From Rhizobium sp. NXC24 (GTDB lineage: Bacteria; Pseudomonadota; Alphaproteobacteria; Rhizobiales; Rhizobiaceae): DNA of 64,000 nucleotides. The notes beneath the pieces are model-generated. The model was not told the origin of the DNA, did no database searches, and saw nothing but the letters and a program-made list of their open reading frames with translations. Location: NCBI RefSeq assembly GCF_002944315.1, contig NZ_CP024314.1, positions 1,240,001 to 1,304,000 of the forward strand, read 5' to 3'. The position numbers and the translations under genes were made by a program. This document shows, in pieces, positions 9,558 through 17,506 of this stretch (position 1 is the stretch's first letter; each line of letters starts with the position of its first letter).

Positions 9558-10448
9558 ATGATCGAAGCGGCAATGATCTGGAACGAACCCAACAACAAGT
9601 CTCACTGGGATCCGGAAATAGACCCGGATTGGCGCCGTTTCGCCCATATGACGACCCTTGCTGCGGATGCCATCGCTATATCGAATCCGGATATCATCAA
9701 GGTTCTCGGCGGAATTTCGCCGATCGATTCCGGATTCATGGGGCGCATGAAGGACTACGGCGTGCTCGATCACATCGATGCGGTTGCCGTCCATGGTTTT
9801 CCGCTCGACTGGAATCTATGGCAGATCCATGAATGGCCGGAAAAGATCGATGAGATAAGAGCTGTGACCCATCTTCCGATTTGGGTCAGCGAGGTTGGCG
9901 TATCCAGTTTCGGCGCGGAAGAAGTGCAACTCTGGGGGCTGAAGCGTACCGCCGAGCTGCTGAAAGGAAAGGCGGCGCGATTGCAATGGTACAGCCTATA
10001 CGATCTTCCGCGATCATGGGAGGCAACGACCCGCCATCGCGAAGCCGAAGGCTCCTCGTATTACCGGCATTTTTACATGGGGATTTTACGCGAAGATGGC
10101 ACGCCGAAGCCGGCGCTTGAGGAATTTGCCAAGCAAACACCCGATTTCGGGCTCGTGCAGTGGTTCCACTTCGAGGATCCGCGGCTTGATGACGCTGTCT
10201 CCTGGATGAAACTGCTGGGCGTGCGGTCCGTGCGAACGGGCCTGTCCTGGGCGGACCGGTTCCGTCCAAATGCGCTCGATTGGTTCGATCGGCAAATGCG
10301 GTGCTTGGAGGATTTCGAAGTGACGGTGACCTTCTGTTTCACGCCCGAGCATAGAGGCATTGCTCCGCATCATACCAGCGCGCCTCTGATACCGGAGGAA
10401 TTTGCCGCGTTTTGCAGCGAAATGGTGGAGCGCTACGCGCCACGGTAG
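9558..10448 (+). CDS. Clan GH-A glycoside hydrolase (beta-xylosidase-like)
   Basis: 296 residues with the two catalytic Glu motifs of clan A glycosidases: WNEPNN near residue 10 (acid/base) and WVSEVGVSSF near residue 110 (nucleophile). The segment QWYSLYDLPRSW follows as in GH39-like beta-xylosidases. A second part (from about residue 200) begins with LVQWFHFEDPRLDDAVSWMKLLGVRSVRTGLSW, which looks like the start of another TIM-barrel-like domain, so the protein may be shortened or composite. The start is set by GGTGGAG before the ATG. No export signal. It closes the inositol-phosphate synthase operon; the glycoside it acts on is unknown. Confidence 0.7.
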   Translation: MIEAAMIWNEPNNKSHWDPEIDPDWRRFAHMTTLAADAIAISNPDIIKVLGGISPIDSGFMGRMKDYGVLDHIDAVAVHGFPLDWNLWQIHEWPEKIDEIRAVTHLPIWVSEVGVSSFGAEEVQLWGLKRTAELLKGKAARLQWYSLYDLPRSWEATTRHREAEGSSYYRHFYMGILREDGTPKPALEEFAKQTPDFGLVQWFHFEDPRLDDAVSWMKLLGVRSVRTGLSWADRFRPNALDWFDRQMRCLEDFEVTVTFCFTPEHRGIAPHHTSAPLIPEEFAAFCSEMVERYAPR

Positions 10449-10463
10449 GACTCGCCGACCCGT

Positions 10464-11897
10464 TCAGTCGCCGCCCTCGGCGCCCGATGAACCGAACCAG
10501 TCCAACATCCGTCCCAAGGGTCCGCGGGAATAGGCAAAGCCGTGGTAACAGGTCAGCACGGTTCGCGCCCAGGCGAGATAAAGGCGCGGCCATCGCAGCA
10601 GGCGTGCGAGCCAGAAGACGCGATGGCTCCAAAAGCTGATCCCGTAGCGCACCGCGTAGATCATCCGACGTCTGGCGCTCAAGCCGTTCATTGCGGCAAC
10701 GATCCGCTTGCGAGGCAGTAGCCCCCGTCGTAGCCATGACAACCGGAACGCCAGACCTTCGCGGCGCTGACGAAAACCTGCCGCCTGGGTGGCGATCACG
10801 AAAGCCGCGTCGACATCGGATAAATTGAGCCGACCGGACTTCATTCCGGCACGAATAAGACCGAGAAGCACGAACGATCGAACGATCACGACATTGGTCC
10901 CTCGCCCATCGGCCGAATAAGGTTCCTTCCACGCATCGCCGAAGGCGATGTCAGCGGTTTCCGCAACAACGTCGTCACAGAAGTTGCACGCAGAGTTCTG
11001 AAAGAACCCAGCGCCCCAATCGCCATCCGCCAGATCCCACCAATCCCGACTGCGGCTCTCGCCGCTGCGAAGCGTTAATTGGGCGCGATACCAGTTCGCC
11101 GGCCGGTCGGGGCATTTCACCCGATAATCGAGCCGCTCCACATCGCTGACATCCCGCCCCATTTGCCAAGCGAAGCTTTCGGCCATGCGCGCGCTTTTCA
11201 TGTGCCCGCAAAAGAGGCCGAGGGTGAATGCGATGCGCTCGGCCAATATTGGATCCGCGGCGCAGGATAATCTTACCGCCTTGATGAAGCATGGGATGCC
11301 GACGATAGCGTAACGACCGGGAATCGCTCTGATCGTCTCGAGAACCTCGGACATCTCGACCGGATAGTATCGTGACTTTGCGCCGGCCTTGATCGCATCT
11401 AGGCTGCGGGAAAGAGTATACCGAAACAGGCGGCGATCGCCGTCTGTCTTTGGATCGACGGGCGCAACATGTGCCACGCCGTCGACAAGCCGTCGCCGCA
11501 ACAGCTCAGCCGCAACCCAACTGACCAGACCTCCGGAACTTCCGTTGGCCCGAAATTCCTCTTCTTCGACGTGGCCGACAAAAGCCGCCTCGAACCGACC
11601 GAGCAGATAATCGCGGTTTCGAGCAGCCGGGAAATGACGTTCGGCCAACTCATCCTCATTCCCGGCAACGGGGGAGAACGGACAAATTCGCAAGAAAGCG
11701 CTGTCCCGATCATGCAGCCATTCGCGCGGCCCACTCGGCTTCAGTTGGCCGTAGCGGTCGAAATTCATCGGAACGGGCTTTCCGTTTGATAGTGCAGCGC
11801 AGGCGCCGCAACCGATGCAGAGACCGGAACGGATGATCTCATTGCGGTTCGGCCGCGCCGAAGCTTCGCGGGGGTTAAGGAGCCTGCTGGACGACAT
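10464..11897 (-). CDS. Coenzyme F420 hydrogenase/dehydrogenase beta-subunit family protein
   Basis: About 477 residues of the FrhB/FdhB-like family. An N-terminal ferredoxin-like iron-sulfur motif (CIGCGAC) is followed by a further Cys in RICPFSP, and a second Cys cluster (SACNFCDDVVAETADIAFG) lies near residue 300. These proteins are flavin/iron-sulfur oxidoreductases; in non-methanogens they often sit beside polysaccharide pyruvyl transferases in capsule or exopolysaccharide loci, as here. The start overlaps the upstream transferase by about 22 bases; no ribosome site is evident, which suggests translational coupling. It is convergent with the glycosidase, with 15 bases between the ends. 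Confidence 0.75.
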   Translation of the reverse strand: MSSSRLLNPREASARPNRNEIIRSGLCIGCGACAALSNGKPVPMNFDRYGQLKPSGPREWLHDRDSAFLRICPFSPVAGNEDELAERHFPAARNRDYLLGRFEAAFVGHVEEEEFRANGSSGGLVSWVAAELLRRRLVDGVAHVAPVDPKTDGDRRLFRYTLSRSLDAIKAGAKSRYYPVEMSEVLETIRAIPGRYAIVGIPCFIKAVRLSCAADPILAERIAFTLGLFCGHMKSARMAESFAWQMGRDVSDVERLDYRVKCPDRPANWYRAQLTLRSGESRSRDWWDLADGDWGAGFFQNSACNFCDDVVAETADIAFGDAWKEPYSADGRGTNVVIVRSFVLLGLIRAGMKSGRLNLSDVDAAFVIATQAAGFRQRREGLAFRLSWLRRGLLPRKRIVAAMNGLSARRRMIYAVRYGISFWSHRVFWLARLLRWPRLYLAWARTVLTCYHGFAYSRGPLGRMLDWFGSSGAEGGD

Positions 11898-13029
11898 ATT
11901 GCAGATAGGCGCTTGAGTTGCGGCGCAAGGCCGTGATTCGTGGGAAGGTTGCTGATCCCGGCGGTTCGCCGAGAGCTGCGTCAAGGCGCTGAGGCGGGGC
12001 CCCCTCGAATATGACGTTGCGCCCAGCGCCGACCATTGCGGTCAGGTCGAGCAACTTGCTGGACCGGTAGTCCGTAAGAACGCATGCAAACGGCTTGTCG
12101 TTCACGAGCGAAAAGACGCATCCATGGAAGAAATTGGTCACCACAGCCGTTGCGCCGGCCATGAAGCGAGCAAATTCCTCAGGCCCGGCATCGATCCACT
12201 GTTCATGCGCCCAATCATTTCGATAACCGATGCTGATCAACGTGATCGATCGCGCATCGGCCCATTGGCGAATGGCTTGCTGGAACCAGCCTGCGAAACT
12301 ATGCCCGTAAACGGCAACACAAGCCGATGCAATTTCCTCCTTTCCTGCATTCGAGATCGCCTGGGGGAATTGCAGGCATGGGTCCAGCACCAACTCGGCA
12401 TCCAGTCCCAGCACATCCTTTATCAGGCGCTTCGAGTTGAGGTCGCGAACCGAAATCTGTGAAAAACTGCGCAACTGTTCGGCCCGCAGCCCTCTCAATC
12501 GGTCCGGTGCGTTGAAATTCCCAAATGTCGCGGCATAGGCAACGAGCCGGCCGGATCGCAGCCCTTCGCCGTAAAACGCTCCATAGCCACCATACCAGGG
12601 ATGCCTGAGGTTCCATACCTCGTCGCTTCCGACGACGACAAGTGGAAACTCTTCCGCGCTGTCAGGATTTTCCAGCGGAAATGGAGCCGAGAGAGGCAAT
12701 TCCGCGAACGCATCAAAGAACTTGCGTATCTTATTCTTATATAAGCGCAAATCATCGCATCTTGTCGGGACTGGCAGCAGTGGTTGGAGTGCACAACGCC
12801 ACTCCGCGCGGTCCACACGCGCCGACCTGTGCTCGAGCAGGACGGCATCCATCCCCATCGCCTGCAATCCATCGATCAGGCAACGGGCCTGCCAATAGGA
12901 TCCGTAATTGATGCAACGATGAAAGGTTAGGACGCCTACTTTATTACTGCCGGCTTTGCCGGGATTTGTTGGGGGAGGATCGAAAAAACGGATCAAATCG
13001 GTCATAGGTGCTAACAATCCCAGGGGCAC
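11875..13029 (-). CDS. Polysaccharide pyruvyl transferase family protein
   Basis: 384 residues of the CsaB/WcaK-like family, which transfers pyruvate from phosphoenolpyruvate to sugar hydroxyls as ketals. Visible family features are HRCINYGSYWQARCLIDGL near the N-terminus, VVVGSDEVWNLRHPW near residue 130, and FMAGATAVVTNFFHGCVFSL in the C-terminal half. The frame begins with GTG at 13029; the ATG at 13005 is an alternative and neither has a strong ribosome site. The preceding EcfG-type promoter implies polysaccharide modification under stress. It is probably co-transcribed with the F420-hydrogenase-like gene that overlaps its end. Confidence 0.8.
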   Translation of the reverse strand: MPLGLLAPMTDLIRFFDPPPTNPGKAGSNKVGVLTFHRCINYGSYWQARCLIDGLQAMGMDAVLLEHRSARVDRAEWRCALQPLLPVPTRCDDLRLYKNKIRKFFDAFAELPLSAPFPLENPDSAEEFPLVVVGSDEVWNLRHPWYGGYGAFYGEGLRSGRLVAYAATFGNFNAPDRLRGLRAEQLRSFSQISVRDLNSKRLIKDVLGLDAELVLDPCLQFPQAISNAGKEEIASACVAVYGHSFAGWFQQAIRQWADARSITLISIGYRNDWAHEQWIDAGPEEFARFMAGATAVVTNFFHGCVFSLVNDKPFACVLTDYRSSKLLDLTAMVGAGRNVIFEGAPPQRLDAALGEPPGSATFPRITALRRNSSAYLQYVVQQAP

Positions 13030-13105
13030 GAATTCTCATCAACTGAGTTGAACGGTTGAATATCGGCGCGACGCTCTTTGCCGACGTCTCCGCAAGCACG
13101 CTCCA

Positions 13106-13130
13106 AACCGAGCGATCATTCAATTGTTCC
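13106..13130 (-). promoter_or_regulatory. EcfG/RpoE2-type promoter for the pyruvyl transferase operon
   Basis: Minus-strand GGAAC (13130-13126), 17 bases, then GTT ending at 13106. It lies about 77 bases before the pyruvyl transferase start. Confidence 0.65.
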
Positions 13131-13203
13131 CGGAACGAAACGGCCGACAAAAGACCCGAGCCAGAAACCAGGATAGATCGGAATCTTGGCGAAGCAGGCG
13201 ACA

Positions 13204-13938
13204 TCAATCGCCAAGGGCGATGTCAGCAATCAATGGAAGATGGTCGGAAGCCAGGCTCGTCAGGCGATTTCGAGGCACAGTCGTGCCAAGAACGGCAAGA
13301 TCGGTGCTGACGAAAATATGATCCAACCTCATCAGCGGATAACGCGAGGGAAAGGTCGGTCTCGCCGGCTGATCGCCGCAAAGTTGGGCGTCCTTCAATG
13401 TGCGTACGGCAAGCCGGTAGGCCGCGGAGGTCGGAACGGCGTTGAAATCCCCGCAGAGAATGGTCGAAGCAAGATCCTTGCCGATGCCCGGCAGCCATGC
13501 CGGCCCGAGAAGCGTCGTCATTTGCTGGACGCGATCGCGCCCCCGAAGGCCGAGATGGGTGTTGACGAAGTGCAACTGCCTGTTTCCCACCATGACTTCG
13601 ACCGAAAGCGCCCCGCGCGGTTCGCCCAGCGAAGGCAACGGCCCCGCCTTTATCGCCTTTGTCGGCAGGCTCGTTATGAGCGCATCTCCATATTGCTCCT
13701 CGGCTATCGTCAGGGCCGGATTGAAATGCGCCTCCATCTTCAGCAAGGAGGCGATCATGCTCGCCTGATCGACGCCGCCGGTTCTGTGGCGACGAACATC
13801 GATCTCCTGCAGCGCGACGATATCCGCCTGCGCCTCTGCGATAACAGCGGCAATCCGGCCAGGGTCGATCTTGCGATCCGTGCCGATGCAACTGTGCACG
13901 TTATAGGTCAGGATTCTAATCGGTCTTCCGTGGGGCAT
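13204..13938 (-). CDS. ybhP: Endonuclease/exonuclease/phosphatase family protein (YbhP-like)
   Basis: 244 residues covering a complete EEP domain: RILTYNVHSCIG at the N-terminus, ALQEIDV, HFVNTHLGLRGRDR, ILCGDFNAVP, RLDHIFV and SDHLPLIADI supply the metal-binding and catalytic residues in the usual order. In E. coli the homologous ybhP lies in an operon with clsB (ybhO) and ybhN; all three partners occur here side by side but in different orientations. The ATG is only about nine bases from the minus-strand promoter -10 element, so the transcript may be leaderless. It may act on a phospholipid-derived or nucleic acid substrate; this is not known. Confidence 0.82.
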   Translation of the reverse strand: MPHGRPIRILTYNVHSCIGTDRKIDPGRIAAVIAEAQADIVALQEIDVRRHRTGGVDQASMIASLLKMEAHFNPALTIAEEQYGDALITSLPTKAIKAGPLPSLGEPRGALSVEVMVGNRQLHFVNTHLGLRGRDRVQQMTTLLGPAWLPGIGKDLASTILCGDFNAVPTSAAYRLAVRTLKDAQLCGDQPARPTFPSRYPLMRLDHIFVSTDLAVLGTTVPRNRLTSLASDHLPLIADIALGD

Positions 13939-13944
13939 GGCCGG

Positions 13945-13969
13945 GGAACACCGAACTCGCCCGATCGTT
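13945..13969 (+). promoter_or_regulatory. EcfG/RpoE2-type promoter for the YbhN-like gene
   Basis: GGAAC (13945-13949) and GTT (13967-13969), spacer 17, with CGTT as the extended -10. It shares its bases with an opposite promoter. Confidence 0.75.
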
Positions 13970-13971
13970 CC
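13947..13971 (-). promoter_or_regulatory. EcfG/RpoE2-type promoter for the YbhP-like gene, overlapping the opposite promoter
   Basis: Minus-strand GGAAC (13971-13967), 17 bases, GTT ending at 13947. The -35 of each strand contains the -10 of the other. Confidence 0.7.
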
Positions 13972-14015
13972 GCTTCATCGGGGCGGTATTCCCAGCCGAT
14001 GGAGAAGGATAGCCG

Positions 14016-15008
14016 ATGACGTTAAAAAGCCTGATTTGGAATGGCCTGCTCATCGCAGCGACATGCCTTGCGTTCTGGCTCCTATATCGCATCCTCCATC
14101 ATTACAGCTTGGATGATATCAGGAACTCGCTGCTGAGCATTCCGCTCCGGCGTCTCTGCTTGGCGCTTCTCTGCGCGGCGGCCTCTTATCTTTGTCTGAC
14201 CGGTTTCGATCTTCTTGCCATCTTGTCGCTCCGCAAGTCTTTGCCTTATCAGAAAATTGCGCTTGCCTCCTTCGTCAGCCTCTCCATGGGCCACAATATC
14301 GGCTTTGCCGGCCTCAGCAGCGGCGCCTTTCGATATCGCTTCTATTCACGCTGGGGCCTGAGCATCGAGGAAGTCACGAAGATAGTGCTTTTCTGCGGCG
14401 TGACGGTCGGTCTGGGAATGACCACGCTCGGCGGTATCGCATTGCTGGTCGATCCTGCGGATGCCGCAGGCCTGCTGCGGTCGAACACCCGGGACATCCG
14501 GACGGCAGGCGTCATCGTTCTTGCCGTTCCGGTTCTTTATACATTCCTCACCATGGTCTTGCGGCAAAGATTGAGCTTGTGGCGCTGGTCGTTCGAATTA
14601 CCCCGGCCTCACATAGCCTTGCTACAAATCGTCATGGGTACCTTGAATTTCGTCTGCGTCTCGGCGTGCCTGCACCAGTTGCTTTCGGCCTTCGCCGATG
14701 TTGCATTGTTCCGATCGATCACCGCTTACGTGCTGGCCAATACCGCCGTCATGGCGACCCATGTTCCTGGCGGCCTGGGCGTGATCGAGACAACCGTCTC
14801 CTATATCGTGCCGAATGCAGCCTCGATCGGGGCCTTGATCGCCTTTCGCTGCATCTACTTCCTGATCCCCCTCATCCTGGGAACGAGCCTTCTGATCGCC
14901 AGCGAACTGGCCTTTCGGCATCGCTCAGCTCGAACGAAGGATTCGGCGGAGGCGGCCGACAAGACGACGAGAACCCAGGTGCGCCAGCGGACGGGCGGGA
15001 TCGAATAG
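14016..15008 (+). CDS. ybhN: YbhN/UPF0104 lysylphosphatidylglycerol synthase-type membrane protein
   Basis: 330 residues with about eight hydrophobic segments starting at residue 5 (LIWNGLLIAATCLAFWLLY). The features SMGHNIGFAGLSSGAFRYRFY near residue 90 and THVPGGLGVIETTV near 248 are typical of the UPF0104/YbhN and MprF flippase-like membrane family. It would sit in the inner membrane and may move or modify lipids. AAGGA precedes the ATG. Its 3' end overlaps the convergent phospholipase D gene by 84 bases. Expression is predicted from the bidirectional stress promoter shared with the YbhP-like gene. Confidence 0.82.
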   Translation: MTLKSLIWNGLLIAATCLAFWLLYRILHHYSLDDIRNSLLSIPLRRLCLALLCAAASYLCLTGFDLLAILSLRKSLPYQKIALASFVSLSMGHNIGFAGLSSGAFRYRFYSRWGLSIEEVTKIVLFCGVTVGLGMTTLGGIALLVDPADAAGLLRSNTRDIRTAGVIVLAVPVLYTFLTMVLRQRLSLWRWSFELPRPHIALLQIVMGTLNFVCVSACLHQLLSAFADVALFRSITAYVLANTAVMATHVPGGLGVIETTVSYIVPNAASIGALIAFRCIYFLIPLILGTSLLIASELAFRHRSARTKDSAEAADKTTRTQVRQRTGGIE

Positions 15009-16346
15009 CGCGGTCCCAGCAATCGGCCCTGTCTTTTGGCAAGTCGTCGCCAACGGCTTGAGGCAGCGGGCTCCGACATTCAGCTCAGCGATCGCGCTGA
15101 TAAGCGATCCGCTCCGTTGAAAGGCATTTCGAACGGCGCCGGCAGCACAGCCGAGATATTCCGCTACGAGCGTGTTGCGCAGCTCATCGATCGCCAGACG
15201 GTGAGTGGGCTTATGTGCCTGAAAGAGAATATCGCATTCGGTGTCGAGCCCCTCGGACCGATGGTTGAGATTGGAGGAACCGATGCGGAGCAGACTATCG
15301 TCGGCGATCAGAAGCTTCGAGTGAACGAGCAGTTCGACCTGCTTTTCGCCATCGGGGACCACCGGATAGAAGACGCGCAGCCGACCGTAGCGATCCGCAT
15401 CCATAAGGCGCCGGACTATTCTGTCCCGGTTCTTTCCCATTATAAAGTTCTCGATCAAGCCATGGGATTTGCGCGTACAGATGATGACGACCTCCGGCCC
15501 GTCGTCTTCCTGCAGGCGAGCGGCAATGGCTTCGGCGACATTGAACGAGGCAAGGTATTGCGTTTCGATATAGAGCTGACGTCTCGCCTTGGCGATCACG
15601 TCTTTTGTCACCGCAATTCCCTGACGCAGGCCGCGCCTGAAGAAGGTCACCGGTTCCGTTATCGCAAGTCTGACCGGCACATTTTCAAGCGACGCGGCGA
15701 GATCGTCCGGCCAGTCAACAGTCGTCGGCGCCGGCAAGGCTCTGTGTTCCTCGCCGGTGGCATCCATCCATCGCCGCCTCGCAACGGAGGCGATGAGCCT
15801 GGCCGCATCGCCCGTGACCATGGTTTGCAGGTCGTGAAGCGGTTCGTAAAACACGCCTTCCGGATCGCGCTTCAGCTTGTCGCGCACCCTGTGGACCCAC
15901 GTGTCCCAGCGCCGCGACGTCAGGTCGATTCCCCCGATGAAGGCGACGGAATCGTCGATGCAGACAAGTTTCTGATGGTGACATCCTCGAATGGCGGATT
16001 GAATGGCAAAGCGCAGGTCGATGCGATCGCTCTTCGGAAAATTTATCTTGCGCAACACCTTTAAGGATTTTTCCGAATAAATCGGTCCCAAGGCCCAGAT
16101 CAAAATTCGAACCTCAAGATCGGGATTAGCCTCTGCTAAGGCATGCAGAAGATCACCGAGCGTTTCCTTGGAATTCTCCGGCTGCAGGCGGATATCGGGA
16201 TTGAAGTCCCATCCGATGATCCAGACCCGTTTCCGCGCACGGCGCAAAATGTGGGCCAACCGTGAGAAATAGGCACTACCGTTGATGAGGAAGGCCGTCC
16301 GTGCCGCAGTACCTTCCAACCGCATATCTTCGGCTTTCAGCGACAT
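14925..16346 (-). CDS. clsB: Phospholipase D family cardiolipin synthase-like protein (ClsB/YbhO-like)
   Basis: 473 residues with both HxKxxxxD motifs: HQKLVCID near residue 124 and HSKLLIAD near 340, the latter followed by GSSNLNHRS. These form the bilobed active site for phosphatidyl transfer, as in cardiolipin synthase ClsB. No N-terminal membrane helices are seen, fitting the ClsB class rather than ClsA. GAGGAG occurs before the start, but with long spacing. An EcfG-type promoter lies 80 bases upstream. The last 84 bases are antisense to the end of the YbhN-like gene. Substrate choice (phosphatidylglycerol, phosphatidylethanolamine or other) is unknown. Confidence 0.83.
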   Translation of the reverse strand: MSLKAEDMRLEGTAARTAFLINGSAYFSRLAHILRRARKRVWIIGWDFNPDIRLQPENSKETLGDLLHALAEANPDLEVRILIWALGPIYSEKSLKVLRKINFPKSDRIDLRFAIQSAIRGCHHQKLVCIDDSVAFIGGIDLTSRRWDTWVHRVRDKLKRDPEGVFYEPLHDLQTMVTGDAARLIASVARRRWMDATGEEHRALPAPTTVDWPDDLAASLENVPVRLAITEPVTFFRRGLRQGIAVTKDVIAKARRQLYIETQYLASFNVAEAIAARLQEDDGPEVVIICTRKSHGLIENFIMGKNRDRIVRRLMDADRYGRLRVFYPVVPDGEKQVELLVHSKLLIADDSLLRIGSSNLNHRSEGLDTECDILFQAHKPTHRLAIDELRNTLVAEYLGCAAGAVRNAFQRSGSLISAIAELNVGARCLKPLATTCQKTGPIAGTALFDPARPLAHLGSRRLVGRLRRILRSS

Positions 16347-16427
16347 AGCAGAACCATTTACTCCTCTCTATTTCCGACAGCCGATCGTGCCCGACAGGTC
16401 CTTGTCGCTCGCCTCTTACGAGACGCA

Positions 16428-16452
16428 AACGCCTGAATTTTCGCAAGGTTCC
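16428..16452 (-). promoter_or_regulatory. EcfG/RpoE2-type promoter for the ClsB-like gene
   Basis: Minus-strand GGAAC (16452-16448), 17 bases, GTT ending at 16428; the extended -10 is CGTT. Confidence 0.7.
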
Positions 16453-16494
16453 GCCGGCGAACGTTTGATGTTGCGTCGCTCCATGAAAGCGGGA

Positions 16495-16519
16495 GGAACA
16501 AGTCGCCAGCCGCGCAGTT
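16495..16519 (+). promoter_or_regulatory. EcfG/RpoE2-type promoter for the DUF72 gene
   Basis: GGAAC (16495-16499), 17 bases, GTT (16517-16519). The ATG at 16528 is only nine bases beyond, so transcription would start at or beside the start codon. Confidence 0.65.
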
Positions 16520-16527
16520 GCTATGGA

Positions 16528-17448
16528 ATGGCAAAGACAGGTACGATCCGCATCGGTATCTCGGGCTGGACTTACGCCCCCTGGCGCGGCGTCTTCTATC
16601 CGGGGGATGTGGCGCAGAAGCGCGAATTGGCCTATGCCTCGCGGCAATTCCCCTCCATCGAAATCAATGGGACCTTCTACGGCCTGCAGCGCCCCGACGT
16701 CTTTGCAAAGTGGCGCGATGAGACGCCCGACGATTTCGTCTTTGCGGTAAAAGGCTCCCGCTACATCACCCATTTGCGCCGGCTTCGCGATGTCGAAACC
16801 CCGCTCGCCAATTTCATCGCATCCGGCGTGCTGCGTCTGGGAGCAAAGCTCGGACCGATCCTCTGGCAGTTTCCAGCGCGACAGCGTTTCGATCCCGATC
16901 TTTTTTCCACTTTCATGAAAATCCTGCCGAAAGACACAGCCGCCGCAGCAAAGCTTGCCGGGCGACACGACGAACGGCTGAACGGTCGGGATTGGCTGAA
17001 GGCCGACGGCGAAAGACCCATCCGCCACGCATTCGAAATCCGCCACGAGAGCTTCGTCGACGCGAATTTCATCGACCTGCTTCGCGAGCATGATATCGGG
17101 CTCGTTTGCGCCGACACGGTCGACTGGCCGCTGCTGATGGATGTGACAGCTGATTTCGTCTATTGCCGTCTCCACGGCTCTGAAGAGCTTTACGTCAGTG
17201 GCTATGATGACAAGGCGCTGGATATCTGGGCTGAAAGAATCGATGACTGGGCACATGGTCGCGAGCCGACAAACGCAAACCGCGTGCTCAAGCCGCTGAA
17301 GCCGGCGCGCAATGGCTGTGACGTCTATGTTTATTTCGATAACGACGTAAAAGTACGAGCGCCCGCGGACGCCCACGCGCTTGCCGCACGGCTTGGCTTG
17401 GCAGATCCCGCAACGGCCAAAAGACGCTCAAAATTGGCTGTGGCTTAA
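16528..17448 (+). CDS. DUF72 (YecE-like) protein
   Basis: 306 residues of the DUF72 TIM-barrel family: IRIGISGWTYAPWRGVFYP at the N-terminus, EINGTFYGLQRPDVFAKW, DFVFAVKGSRYITHLRRL, LGPILWQFPA, and VYFDNDVKVRAPADA near the end. The biochemical role of the family is not established. The start at 16528 matches the normal N-terminus of the family; the open frame extends 82 codons further upstream, but the stress promoter lies inside that extension. There is no separate ribosome site, consistent with a leaderless message. Confidence 0.82.
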   Translation: MAKTGTIRIGISGWTYAPWRGVFYPGDVAQKRELAYASRQFPSIEINGTFYGLQRPDVFAKWRDETPDDFVFAVKGSRYITHLRRLRDVETPLANFIASGVLRLGAKLGPILWQFPARQRFDPDLFSTFMKILPKDTAAAAKLAGRHDERLNGRDWLKADGERPIRHAFEIRHESFVDANFIDLLREHDIGLVCADTVDWPLLMDVTADFVYCRLHGSEELYVSGYDDKALDIWAERIDDWAHGREPTNANRVLKPLKPARNGCDVYVYFDNDVKVRAPADAHALAARLGLADPATAKRRSKLAVA

Positions 17449-17506
17449 TTTTGAAGCGCTTGTAACCGCCGCTGTCTTTTCATTTCCAAAGCCATCGAAG
17501 ACCCAC

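Noticed and set aside
14192..15061. Plus-strand 289-codon frame inside the YbhN-like gene
   Set aside because: Out of frame with a clear membrane protein; the translation is Arg/Ser-rich, as expected of a shifted high-GC frame.
15036..16064. 342-codon plus-strand frame opposite the ClsB-like gene
   Set aside because: The opposite strand carries both HxKxxxxD motifs; this frame has none and no start signal.
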